NCBI GenBank assembly: GCA_930367205.1
Contig: OV884015.1
Span: 106,022,509-106,086,508, forward strand
Source of the DNA: Acanthosoma haemorrhoidale
Taxonomy: Eukaryota > Arthropoda > Insecta > Hemiptera > Acanthosomatidae
Length of the DNA: 64,000 nucleotides
Direction of reading: 5' to 3'
Positions within the stretch are counted from its first letter, which is position 1, and every line of letters starts with the position of its first letter. Of the stretch, positions 1-8,620 are shown piece by piece. The translations under genes were made by a program, and so were the position numbers. The notes under the pieces are model-generated. The model saw only the letters and a program-made list of their open reading frames with translations, ran no database searches and had not been told where the DNA came from.

Positions 1-1
1 C

Positions 2-1633
2 TTTGCAGAAGTAAAGAAATTGCTATGTTCCCAACCAGTGTTAGAAATATTTGATAATGATTTACCAATAAGAATTTATACAGATGCATCTCTAGAAGGT
101 ATTGGTGCAGTTTTGAAACAAGTACAAAACAATGGAAAAGAAAAGCCAGTAGCATACTTTTCAAAAAAATTAAGCGAACCGCAAAAAAGGAAAAAAGCAA
201 TTTATTTAGAGTGTTTGGCAATCAAAGAGGCATTAAAATATTGGCAATACTGGTTAATTGGAAGAAAATTCACTGTATTTTCAGATCACAAACCATTAGA
301 AAATTTAAACATAAGAGCAAGAACGGATGAAGAACTTGGTGAATTAACTTACTATTTGTCACAATACAATTTTGAAATTAAATACATTCCGGGAAAGGAT
401 AATACCGAAGCAGATAGTTTGAGCAGAAACCCGGTATTAGAACCAATTGAAAATAAAGAAGAAATCCTAAAAATAGTTAATTTGATAAAAATACAAGAAA
501 TTAAAAAAGATCAAGAGGAAAATAGAATATTACAAAACACCAAAACAAAATTAATAGAAAAAGATGGAGTGTTCTATAAAAAAGTAAGAAATAAAGAAAA
601 GATAATTTTATCTGAAAACTTAAGTTTAGAATTCATTAAAGAAATACATTCTGAATGGTGCCATATAGGAATTAAACAAATGATGAATAGGGTATGCCCT
701 TATTACACAGCAAAAAATATAACTGCAAATATAAAAAAAGTATGTAAAACCTGTGAAATATGTATTAAAAACAAATCCAGAGGGCAAGAAAAATATGGGC
801 TAATGTCACAACTAGGGCCAGCAACAAAACCATTCGAAATAATGTCAATCGACACTATTGGAGGTTTTGGAGGACAACGATCAACAAAAAGATACCTCCA
901 CCTGCTTATTGACCACTTCACAAGATATGCATTCATTTCAACATCAAAAACTCAGAGTGCCACTGACTTCATCAAGTTAGTAAATAATGTGCTGGAAACA
1001 GAGAAAATAGGTATAATACTTACAGATCAATACCCAGGAATCAACTCAAGAGAATTCAAAGATTTCCTAAGGGAAAAGGAGGTTCGATTGATATTTACAG
1101 CAGTTAATGCACCCTTTTCCAATGGTTTAAATGAGAGACTAAATCAAACTCTAGTCAATAAAATCAGATGTAAAATGAACGAAAAAGGGAAGAAAAGAGC
1201 CTGGACAACAGTCGCTAAAGAATGTGTGGATAAATATAATGAAACAGAACATACAGTAACCGGTTTTCCACCCAAGTATTTATTGGATGGCACAGATACT
1301 AGCATTTTACCTGAAGAATTAAAAAAAAGAAACAATAAAGAAAACTGGATGAATGACAGTAAATTAGCCTTAGAAAGAACAAAAAAGTCTCATGAATACA
1401 ACAAGAAAATATTTGATAAATCAAGAAAACATTGGGAATTTAACACAGGAGATACAGTATATATAGAAAATGGCAACAAATTGAACAGGAATAAACTAGA
1501 TGAATTAAAAATTGGTCCCTTTGAAATAACAGAAAAGATATCAAATTCAATATATAAAATAAATACCGGAAGAGGAAAGCAAGAAACTGGATTCTTTCAC
1601 ATAACAAAATTACTTCCGATATTACCAGACTGA
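2..1633 (+). CDS. pol: gypsy pol, C-terminal part: RNase H and integrase (5' end outside window)
   Basis: The frame is open from base 2; the first in-frame TTG at 20 is not a real start. Residue numbers count from that codon. RNase H covers about 15-140 with acidic residues D22, E64, D89 and D132. The integrase zinc-binding part has H210, H215, C245 and C248. The catalytic core has D278, D336 and E372 with 35 residues between the last two, a DD35E triad. A C-terminal GPY/F-type module has the motif IGPFEI near 498-503. The TGA at 1631-1633 is followed 25 bases later by the polypurine tract. Domain order RNase H-integrase is that of Ty3/gypsy, and no chromodomain is seen. The product would process and integrate the element's cDNA. 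It is the intact counterpart of the broken pol at 59735-61298. Confidence 0.92.
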   Translation, partial: FAEVKKLLCSQPVLEIFDNDLPIRIYTDASLEGIGAVLKQVQNNGKEKPVAYFSKKLSEPQKRKKAIYLECLAIKEALKYWQYWLIGRKFTVFSDHKPLENLNIRARTDEELGELTYYLSQYNFEIKYIPGKDNTEADSLSRNPVLEPIENKEEILKIVNLIKIQEIKKDQEENRILQNTKTKLIEKDGVFYKKVRNKEKIILSENLSLEFIKEIHSEWCHIGIKQMMNRVCPYYTAKNITANIKKVCKTCEICIKNKSRGQEKYGLMSQLGPATKPFEIMSIDTIGGFGGQRSTKRYLHLLIDHFTRYAFISTSKTQSATDFIKLVNNVLETEKIGIILTDQYPGINSREFKDFLREKEVRLIFTAVNAPFSNGLNERLNQTLVNKIRCKMNEKGKKRAWTTVAKECVDKYNETEHTVTGFPPKYLLDGTDTSILPEELKKRNNKENWMNDSKLALERTKKSHEYNKKIFDKSRKHWEFNTGDTVYIENGNKLNRNKLDELKIGPFEITEKISNSIYKINTGRGKQETGFFHITKLLPILPD

Positions 1634-1656
1634 AAATTTTCAAAGAATTTTCACCT

Positions 1657-1669
1657 CAGAGAGGGGAGA
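1657..1669 (+). other. polypurine tract of left gypsy element
   Basis: The purine run CAGAGAGGGGAGA lies immediately before the TG of the LTR, where plus-strand DNA priming takes place in LTR retroelements. The other gypsy element has a matching G-rich tract in the same place. Confidence 0.75.
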
Positions 1670-1985
1670 TGTAATGAAAGTGATCTCTCTTTCATTTGAA
1701 TTTGCCGTGCTGCTTCCACTGGCCCCCACCAGATGGAGCATCAGTTATCAGATAGAGAAGGTTATGTGAGATAACAGAACATATAATAGTGTGTAAAATA
1801 AAATAGTGTAAATAGAGAATTGATAGTTAGAAACTGTAATTGTCGTTTCTTTGTTTACAGGTAAGATTGTGTAAATCAATATTAATAATTGTTATAATAT
1901 AATATATAGTGAATAAAATTGCTAACTTTGTTTACAGAGAAACTGATTTCAGTTTATTCACCCCACCTTCAATAATTGTCTTACA
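1670..1985 (+). repeat. 3' LTR of left gypsy element (316 bp)
   Basis: Begins TGTAA directly after the polypurine tract and ends TTACA directly before array sequence, giving a 5-bp terminal inverted repeat. AATAAA motifs occur at 1798-1803 and 1912-1917. Parts resemble the right-hand LTR read on the - strand: a block around GTTATCAG followed by GGTTAyGTGAG, and TTTGTTTACAGAG near the 3' side. Two internal TTACA motifs (1855-1859, 1932-1936) are alternative ends, but the array junction favours 1985. The 5' LTR is outside the window, so its identity and age cannot be assessed. Confidence 0.8.
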
Positions 1986-2433
1986 TATATATCTATCATT
2001 CATATCATTATTTACTTTCTCACTACTATTATACTCACTCATTACTATATATATGATTTCTCATACGACAACAGTTAATTATCATCCTTAATAATCAAAT
2101 AAGATTTTTCAATAATTTATACCCAACAGATTTCCAGATATTGACACCACGACTCTAACTGTTTTTTAGGAGTGAACTATTCCAGAGACGAAGATACTTG
2201 CTATCTTAACTACAGGCCACTACGATACACCATACAGACCACAGATGTTGGTAGGCTAGGGGAAGTAGAAGGGTTAAGTCTTTGAAATATTGACTGAACC
2301 TTTTTGACCTAATGACAACTATCGATATTTTAAAATAAATTACCGTAAGACCATAAAATTATATCTTTCAGAGACCGTAAGCTTAACCATAGCAATGAAG
2401 ACTATATCCAATTTTTATGAGATTATACAAAAT

Positions 2434-2439
2434 TTTATT
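2434..2439 (-). terminator. AATAAA polyadenylation signal of CUE-Smr gene, unit 1
   Basis: AATAAA on the - strand, about 47 bases beyond the TAG, with T/G-rich sequence after it. It is present in each unit at the same distance, for example near 9620-9625 in unit 2. It supports the CUE-Smr ORF being a complete transcription unit. Confidence 0.55.
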
Positions 2440-2485
2440 TCACCAGGACCATATTTAATTGAACGCAGCAGAATTAATCTCTAGC

Positions 2486-2980
2486 CTAATCAATCGTAAC
2501 AATGTTAACCTTAAGTAGTCCTGGATTCTTCTCATAAAACTCCACACCCCTATCAGAAAGCCATGCTGAAATTGCTGGCTTAAGTTTAGGCTGTCCATCA
2601 AGGGAGTGCAACCCTCTACCCGTTATAACAGAAACAAAAGTGGTCTTACGACCGGAATCTCGAAGCCTGGAAGTGACTTCATCTATGAAGAGGTCAAGTA
2701 CGTCCAGAGCTTCGGACACGAATAGGAAATGCAAATCTAAACGTGTCCATGTATCATTCACATGATACCTAATAATCGACCTAGCAGACAAAGGCCTAAT
2801 CCTTCTACCTCCCTCGGTACTCCACCTGGTCTTTGTGTAAGGCGGTTGATCTAAAGGTGTGAGGAAGCAAATAGCTTCGTCTACGGAATCGTTCACTCCG
2901 GCTAAAACAAAAGTTAGTGTTTGTTCGTCCATGTCTGGGAATCTGTCGGATAAATAAGTTAACGAAGTAGACTTACTCAT
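2486..2980 (-). CDS. CUE-Smr protein, 164 aa, unit 1
   Basis: An intronless ATG-to-TAG ORF. An in-frame TGA at 3032-3034, 17 codons upstream, fixes the ATG as the first possible start. Residues about 5-42 form a CUE-like ubiquitin-binding fold, with an RFPDM motif at 13-17 and a hydrophobic end at 37-40. Residues about 78-162 form an Smr domain: LDLH at 81-84, TGRGLHS at 120-126, then G-x-x-KLKPAI...WL. Smr domains of Cue2, NONU-1 and N4BP2 cut mRNA at stalled or collided ribosomes using Asp, His (DxH) and Arg (GRG); D82, H84 and R122 are present here. The residue after LDLH is Phe rather than the usual Gly. Family members are longer and often have extra CUE or kinase domains, so this is a minimal form. 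It is more GC-rich than the surrounding unit. An AATAAA lies about 50 bases past the stop. The family call is strong; activity is inferred. Confidence 0.9.
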   Translation of the reverse strand: MSKSTSLTYLSDRFPDMDEQTLTFVLAGVNDSVDEAICFLTPLDQPPYTKTRWSTEGGRRIRPLSARSIIRYHVNDTWTRLDLHFLFVSEALDVLDLFIDEVTSRLRDSGRKTTFVSVITGRGLHSLDGQPKLKPAISAWLSDRGVEFYEKNPGLLKVNIVTID

Positions 2981-3015
2981 TACGGCGATGATGATCGGGA
3001 CACTGTATCCAATAT

Positions 3016-3309
3016 GTGCACACTTTAAAAGTCAGAGCTGGACTGACTGAAATCATAGGAAAGTTTGCAAGTGACGGTGGAGTGGGGGACCCAGGTACCG
3101 AAATTCTTTATATTGGCAAACCCTCACCCAGGTAAAAACATCTTTTGACCTGGTGTAAATGTCTAAAAAAGACGATTTCTCTTTACTTTTATTTTTTTTT
3201 ATACATGGAAAGAAACTACTATTTTTTTAATTTGAATTCAAAACCGAGGTTAATACTTCTGTTTTACAGAAGACCTAAAGGAAAATTATTTCGGGCACGA
3301 ATAATATAA
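3016..3309 (+). other. candidate two-exon gene end, head-to-head with CUE-Smr
   Basis: An open + frame (after TGA TGA near 2990) runs to a GT donor at 3132 (CCCAG|GTAAAA). A pyrimidine-rich acceptor TTTTACAG ends at 3269. Joining 3131 to 3270 keeps the frame open to TAA at 3307-3309. The intron would be 138 bp. The peptide is Gly-rich (ASDGGVGDPGTE) and basic at its C-terminus (GKLFRARII). No ATG is visible, so the 5' exon is unknown. I do not recognise the family. Copies lie about 7.2-8.4 kb apart (10202, 18182, 26609, 35037, 42668, 50119 and 57382 mark the same codon). Unit 8 has changed the stop TAA to AAA, and units 2 and 8 have GTATAA instead of GTAAAA at the donor. Confidence 0.35.
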
Positions 3310-3793
3310 GTGATCAATTGTAGTCTCATAATTAATATGTGAGGGGGGAAATATACCAAATATTGCAGGTTCCAGAAAAAACTCTAGGTATTTTTTTGTT
3401 CCTTGGTGGCTAGAATGCACAGAAACCTTCGATACATTTTCAAGTCTACCTATTCTTTAAAAAAAACGTCATATTGTAAAAATAGTAAACAAATACAACG
3501 AATAATAAAACAAAAGGCCGTAGTTAGGAAAACGCACGTGGGAGAGCACTTACCATGAACAAATCAATTATGATACGGAATTTTTTCTACAGTAACGATA
3601 ATATGTGACGACTGAAGGCGACAATTGAGTAAACAAATAATGTAAATACAGCTGAAGAAAAGTCCGACCTCACCACCAACCCCGCTTCTGAGTTAACAGT
3701 GATTTTCTTGAAACTTGAGAAAAGTTAGAATTTTAGTTTTGCCAAAGATTGAGGCAGACTAGAAGGTGTGTGTTATGATCTGCCAAGACTTTC

Positions 3794-3966
3794 AAAGCAC
3801 TAAGTACCAAGCACCACAGTTGATTATCTAAGTACGCAAGTGTGCCATGTGATTAAGCCGAGACAGACTTTAAGCACTAAGTAACAAGCACTACAGTTAA
3901 TTATCTAAGTACGCAAGTGTGCCCTGTGATCAAGCAGAGACAGACTTTAAGCACTAAGTACCAAGC
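3794..3966. repeat. 77-bp direct repeats, cluster 1, unit 1
   Basis: A little over two copies of a 77-bp monomer that includes GATTAAGCCGAGACAGACTT, ACTAAGTAACAAGCACTAC and TTATCTAAGTACGCAAGTGT. The copies differ at scattered sites. The last copy runs into the 3' end of the coiled-coil fragment. The same monomer returns at 4556. The two clusters bracket the segment that was duplicated in unit 2, so they are the likely exchange sites. Confidence 0.85.
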
Positions 3967-4146
3967 CGATATTTCCGATTTTAGTTCTTCCCTTAATTGA
4001 TCAAACTTCCCGCTCAACTCTTTTTGTTCTTTATTATTTTCTTTAAGTGCGTTATTTTGACTGTTTAATTTTTCGTTTATTTCTTTATTATTTTCTTTAA
4101 GTGCGTTAAATTGACTGTTTAATTGGACAAGGACCTGTTGCAACAT
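3901..4146 (-). pseudogene. coiled-coil coding fragment, possibly gag-derived, unit 1
   Basis: An open frame on the - strand with a tandem 18-residue motif (LNSQFNALKENNKEINEK then LNSQNNALKENNKEQKEL), clearly a charged coiled coil. The same frame stays open upstream to about 4250 and is rich in Asn, Pro and Thr, so the ATG at 4146 may not be the original start. The last 25 or so residues come from the 77-bp repeat and are not native. The heptads resemble N-terminal gag regions of insect gypsy elements; that is an impression, not a match. Units 1-4 keep the frame, while units 5-8 and one of the two copies in unit 2 have lost it. I take it as a relic. Confidence 0.5.
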
Positions 4147-4263
4147 CTTTGTCGTAGTGTTTTCACTCGGATTTACTTTGGGTTCGGGGTGTGGGTTCCC
4201 TGTTTTAGAGGCTGCGTTTGACCCAAAAGGTAGGAAGTATACCTGAATCTGACCTGGACATAT

Positions 4264-4494
4264 TTGTTTTCGTGTGTGTACAACAAATGTGAAATTATGA
4301 GAAAATATAAATTGTTAGTGGTTAGTACTAGTTATTATTCTAACATGCAATACCTCACAATTCCTTTGGTTTCTTTAGAATTTTTTAAGTTAATCCCGGA
4401 GCGGCCCCCATTGAAACCTACCTTATTTTTTACCATTTATTTTTCTACTTTATTTGATCAATTTACCTTAACTAATTTGGCAGGTCCGTCATGA
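4264..4494 (+). other. short open frame of doubtful meaning, 76 codons
   Basis: An open + frame that begins with TTG; the first ATG is codon 12. It is hydrophobic and ends ...NLAGPS before TGA. It is repeated in units 2-6 and 8 with few changes (12244, 19431, 27858, 36297, 43928, 58641) and shortened in unit 7 by loss of a few bases near 51430. No family is recognised. Copying of the whole unit explains its recurrence, so conservation is not evidence of coding. Confidence 0.15.
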
Positions 4495-4555
4495 GATTTT
4501 TAAATCAAATTGTTTTATGTCTTTGACATAGGAATTTATCCCGATTGAATCCCTG

Positions 4556-4680
4556 AGATTAAGCCGAGACAGACTTTAATCACTAAGTACCAAGCACTAC
4601 AGTTGATTATCTAAGTACGCAAGTGTGCCCTGTGATTAAGCCGAGACAGACTTTAAGAACTAAGTAATAATAATAATAAT
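4556..4680. repeat. 77-bp direct repeats, cluster 2, with TAA microsatellite
   Basis: One full and one partial copy of the 77-bp monomer at 4556-4668, followed by TAATAATAATAATAAT at 4665-4680. Equivalent clusters are in every unit (for example near 12536, 19728, 28155, 36593, 44223, 51666 and 58936). Confidence 0.8.
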
Positions 4681-5004
4681 CTGACGTATTTTTCAATAGA
4701 ATGATTTCTTCTTTTAATTTTGAATTTACATTATAATTATATTATTAAAATATTAAATGATTAAAACAGTCCGCACATTTTGAGGACCCTACTTCCACAC
4801 TTGGTCATTAGCACTGTAGCACTCTCTTAACCGCTATTTTCACGATTAATCCGGTGTTGATTATCACAGCGATGTGTCTGAAAGTCCATTTTGTTCTTAC
4901 AACATTTTATCAAGGTTTATATCAACGCACATTTCCAGATTAGTGAAAATATATTTAAATAAATATTTATTTAAAGGAATTTACAATCTGCTCTAATAGG
5001 GCGT

Positions 5005-5270
5005 ATATATATACATAGCCTGGGATTCCCCAGATTCATCAGGGAAATGTCCTTATTCGTTAAAAAGAATTCATGGATCAGGGATACAACCCCTTACTAA
5101 CACTGCTCTTGCATCTTCGTCACTGGTGTGCAGTAACAGTGGAGACAATGAGAGACTACCTGTAGAAGAAGCCTGGGTAAGAACTCCAAAGGATGTTTTA
5201 GCATCAAAAGGTTTATTTACTAACGTTATTTTTAGTGGGGTCCTCCATTGTTTAAACCAGTAAGTCTAAA
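5005..5270. other. exon-like GC-richer block, open on both strands
   Basis: On the + strand a frame is open from after TAG near 5000 to TAA near 5265, and contains a strong donor-like CCTGG|GTAAGA at 5177. On the - strand the same bases give a strong acceptor (TTCTTACCCAG) at 5173, after which 34 codons run to TGA at 5071-5073, ending in RGCIPDP. AATAAA motifs lie about 100 bases further. Both readings are plausible; I recognise neither. Variants between units are nonsynonymous in both frames. In unit 7 a change gives a - strand stop upstream of the acceptor. The block is present in units 1-7, and unit 8 is cut just at its start. Confidence 0.3.
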
Positions 5271-5841
5271 TAGGGTTTAGTTTGGATTTGTACATGAGAA
5301 TTTCGTTTTCAAATTTGGGATGTGATTTTTTGACTGAGAGACATGTTCCATGTTGGTCCGTTCTGAAGTTGGAATATTAGGTTTAGAACTGAATGTGTTG
5401 TGGGATGACCAAAAATAAAAAAACCCTGCGAATAATAAATTGTTCCCATCATTCAATAACATAAATTAAATTAAACATAAAACCAGCAATGTACAGTAAC
5501 TCTTTTTAGTTAGCAAGAGTTAAAATAAGGTTTGACAATCCTTAAAATGCAAAGTAAATCGAGCTAAGGAGCTTAACAGGAGGAGGAGAGTGGAGAAGGT
5601 GAAGTTCAATATTGCTACAGCTGAAATACAATCCGGTGTTGTATATTAGAAGTTTCTTCCTCTGTAAATAAATTTCTTCCGTGTTGTTGAATATTGTCAA
5701 CTAATAATATAATATTAATAAAACCTTATACTATCATTGAATATTGTTTTGTTTGTTATTGTGAATATATCTCTTAGATTTGGATTTATTAGTGTGCTTC
5801 AACATCCATCTTCTGTTGAAAATAGGCTTTTAGAGTAAAGC

Positions 5842-6102
5842 GTGAGTAAAAATATTTTCTTAAAAATTAAAACTATTCTAAAACGTAAACTTTCCGTTTG
5901 GAAGATCTTTGTTGATGATGAAAAGAGAGATATGGCCCGAGGACGATACAAACAACACACAGTGCACTTCACAAATGGACTGAGCTTTACATTTGTAACA
6001 ATTTGTATTCACAAATTTTTAAGAGATACCAATCATATAGCTGAGTGGTTAGCTTCACTGTTTGCAAGTTCACAAGTCTTTTGGGGCTTGTACACTTGTT
6101 AA
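5842..6102 (+). other. invariant open block, 86 codons, with tRNA A-box-like motif
   Basis: Open on the + strand from a stop just before 5842 to TAA at 6100-6102. The frame begins with GTG; the first ATG is codon 31, which would give 56 residues starting MARGRYKQHT. The predicted peptide is the same in all seven units that contain it (13822, 21062, 29489, 37875, 45507, 52950), and by eye the DNA is also unchanged although flanks differ. TAGCTGAGTGG at 6038-6048 fits a pol III A box, but a proper B box is lacking. It could be a short gene, an exon, or the head of an old tRNA-derived SINE. No family is recognised. Confidence 0.3.
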
Positions 6103-6424
6103 TTAAGTATTAAGCCCACTATCTCATTATTTAGTAGGGGTATGATGTTATAAGGAAAATGCAGCGGAAGCTAGTTTTTTTGTTAAATTAGGAATACACA
6201 AATACAATAATAATCGTCATCATGGCAATTAAAGCCTTAGCATATACATCGGTCTGACAATACGGTTATAAGACAACGTACTAATAAATCCCAGACATAC
6301 TTGAAGGTTAATAAAAAAAATTATTTGATAATAATTCAATTAGTATATGATAATGATTTGGGGTACAAAAAATAATTGGAATACAAATATTTTAGGCTCA
6401 TGACGTCATGATATATCTTGATTG

Positions 6425-6790
6425 TTAAAGTTTGTGAAGTCTGTTGTTGTCTGCATGAAGATAACTGAATGAAGTCTGCTGATAGGCTGCTAAGTAGTAC
6501 GAGCCTTCGACATCTGCAATAGTGATACAAATTAGTTATAAATGCAAAATAAGAATAAAATAAATAGAAAATCTTCTTATGACTAATGATTTCATATCAT
6601 CCTCATAATTTAAAAATGGTTTATACCAAAATAGAGAAAAATTCGTCCATATCTTTTGAAATCGTTGTAAATTATTTCATTTACTAAAATAAATCGAAAA
6701 AATTTTACCTTTAAATTTGATGATATGATTGTAGTTGTGATCACCAGTGATCCAGGTGGGATGACTCCGTGCTCTTTGGATGGTGGAGTT
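6425..6790 (-). pseudogene. candidate two-exon coding remnant (-)
   Basis: On the - strand, 6790-6709 is open and ends at donor AAAG|GTAAAA. An excellent acceptor (TATCACTATTGCAG) ends at 6514. Joining 6709 to 6513 keeps a frame that runs through a GSYYLAAYQQ motif to TAA at 6425-6427. The intron would be 195 bp. An in-frame TGA lies at 6791-6793, so any start or further exon is unclear. Units 3 and 4 have CAG changed to TAG inside the second exon, and units 5-6 have Thr to Ala. It looks like a decaying gene copy. The protein family is not recognised. Confidence 0.3.
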
Positions 6791-7152
6791 TCATGTATAC
6801 ATCATGTCCACATAATGCCAATAATGAATTTTTTCAGGCTCCTTACTAGATAGTTAGGGTCACTGGGCAGATGAGGTATTCATTTTTTTTCTGAAATAAA
6901 TTTGGTTATACATACAAAGTCATATTACAATAAATATAAAAAAATCTTCTAATATGAAAACAGTTTAATATCATCCTTATAAATAAAAAAAGCTAATTCA
7001 AAATATAAATAAAAGTTGGTAACATAATTTTGCGTAAAAAAATCATGCATATGTACGTATGTAAAACAGTTATATAAGTTGAGGGAATCAACTGATATCG
7101 GTTTCAAATTATCACTTCTATCTACAGACTCTAATTACAACTTTAAAAACTT

Positions 7153-8620
7153 TCAGTATCTCTTATCAATGTAACCTTTCTCAAATACTATACTGTACTT
7201 AACTATAAATCTTTCTATTTTCATATCATCTAATTTTATTTTGAACCCGTCTTCTTCGATATGTTCATTAAAATTCACTTTAACTTCTTCATTTTTTTCT
7301 TTCTTCTTCTCTGTATTTCTTGTTTCATCTTCTTTCTTCTGTATTATTTGTAGATTCTCATTATGGATTAATCTAAACATTTTTATAATATCTAATCCTT
7401 TAAGAAAATCTTCAAAATAATCTCTCTTGACAATGAACACATCAACATATTTTCTATGTCAAAAATGTTTAATTTTTGAGTTACTAAACTTTTTTTTCAC
7501 ACCATTGACTGTTTTTAAAAGTATCTTATTTACTTCTTCTGTCTTTTTCTTTATATTAGTTAATTTTGAATTTATTATAGAGCATTGGGATCCTGGATCG
7601 GATGTCCCATTTACCTGTTACTTCTCTTTTTATGATATTTTTACTTCAATCAATGGTGTGGTTATTCGTTTTTATGTTCAGTAATTAGATCTACTTCTAA
7701 TACTAAGTTGCTTCCTATTATTCTAGTTTCATTTTTTATCTATTTTAAACCGGCATGAAGCATCTTCATGATCCCTGATACAATTGTTTAATTGTTCACA
7801 GTTATTCCATGGATTTTTCTCTTGAAATTTGTTTTTACTGTACAGGTTTTCCATTTTTCTTTGTTATGAATTTTTTTTGTTCACTAGGCCCTCACATTTT
7901 TTAATTTCATAAAATAATCTAGATGAATTCTCACGTTTTTCTTGATCTATCTTTTTTCTGATAAAGTAGGTAAACCCGCAGTTAGTGCATGGATCTTTTC
8001 CCTTGAAATTTGTTTTTACTGTACAGGTTTTCCATTTTCCTATGTTATGAATTTTTTTTGTTCACTAGGCCCTCACATTTTCTAATTTTATAAAATATTC
8101 TAGATGAATTATCACGTTTTTCTTGATCTATCTTTTTTCTGATAAAGTAGGTAAACCCGCAGTTAGTGCATGGATTTTTCTCTTGAAATTTTTTTTTACT
8201 CTACAGGTTTTTCATTTTTCTTTGTTATGAATTTTTTTTGTTCACTAGGCCCTCACATTTTATAATTTTATAAAATATTCTAGATGAATTATCACGTTAT
8301 TCTTGATCTATCTTTTTTCTGATAAAGTAGGTAAACCTGCTATAAGCTATTATAAAGATATAAGCATCACTAAAGACTGTTTAGCATTTGAGTTTTCGCA
8401 TGTAAGCTTCTCAATCATAAACTTTTCTGCTATATGTTTTAAATTTAGTTGATTCTCTTTCTTCTGTGTGGATTCAATCTTATTTTTTCTCATGATTGTT
8501 CCGCATTTAAATCATCAAAATACATTGTTTTCATTTTCTCTGTTAATGTAATCCACACTGTCTTCTCTTGACCTCTCTTACTAAAACTATTTTTCAGTCT
8601 TTTATAAATATAATTATTTT
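7153..8620 (-). pseudogene. decayed multi-segment coding region (-), unit 1
   Basis: Reading the - strand downward, several coding-looking segments follow one another, separated by stops and shifts: a basic segment at about 8610-8480 (RLKNSFSKR..., VWITSTEKMK), a Lys-rich segment, the 60-codon repeats of the minisatellite with a CTNC zinc-binding-like motif, a segment around KWDIRSRIP near 7600, and finally 7440-7153, ending EKGYIDKRY before TGA and very rich in Lys and Glu. A single ancestral gene with repeated Cys motifs is a reasonable inference. No family is recognised. Units 3-4 keep 24 bp (for example 24901-24924) lost from the other units between direct repeats CATCAAA. Confidence 0.35.
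7808..8340. repeat. 180-bp minisatellite, 3 copies, unit 1
   Basis: Three copies of 180-181 bp; each starts near CATGGATTTTT or CATGGATCTTTT and ends AGTAGGTAAACC(C/T)GC. The period equals 60 codons. On the - strand each copy encodes a C-x2-C motif and then meets the same stop after an eight-A run. The last copy ends where unique sequence TATAAGCTATTATAAAG begins. Copy number differs between units. Confidence 0.92.

Larger units (their letters stand above)
1..1985 (+). mobile_element. Ty3/gypsy LTR retrotransposon, 3' part
   Basis: The 3' portion of a gypsy element: pol from the end of reverse transcriptase through RNase H and integrase, then a polypurine tract and a 3' LTR. The 5' LTR, gag, protease and most of RT would lie left of the window. 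The LTR ends exactly where sequence of the tandem unit begins (TATATATCT at 1986), so the element lies against, or is inserted in, the array. There is no env-like ORF between the pol stop and the LTR. The integrase triad and frame are intact in the part seen, so the element may be young. Confidence 0.9.

Noticed and set aside
703..1643. Three - strand open frames inside the left gypsy pol
   Set aside because: Shadows of the integrase frame; no domain.
1634..1985. An env gene or further ORF after left gypsy pol
   Set aside because: Only about 36 bases separate the stop from the LTR; there is no room for one.
6031..6110. A functional tRNA gene at the A-box-like motif
   Set aside because: The B-box region does not fit GGTTCRANNCC, the spacing is short and no cloverleaf stems are visible.
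7427..7684. 85-codon + strand open frame repeated in units 1-7
   Set aside because: It overlaps the - strand coding relic, is dominated by Phe/Leu/Ile from T-rich sequence, starts with GTG, and its recurrence is explained by unit copying.
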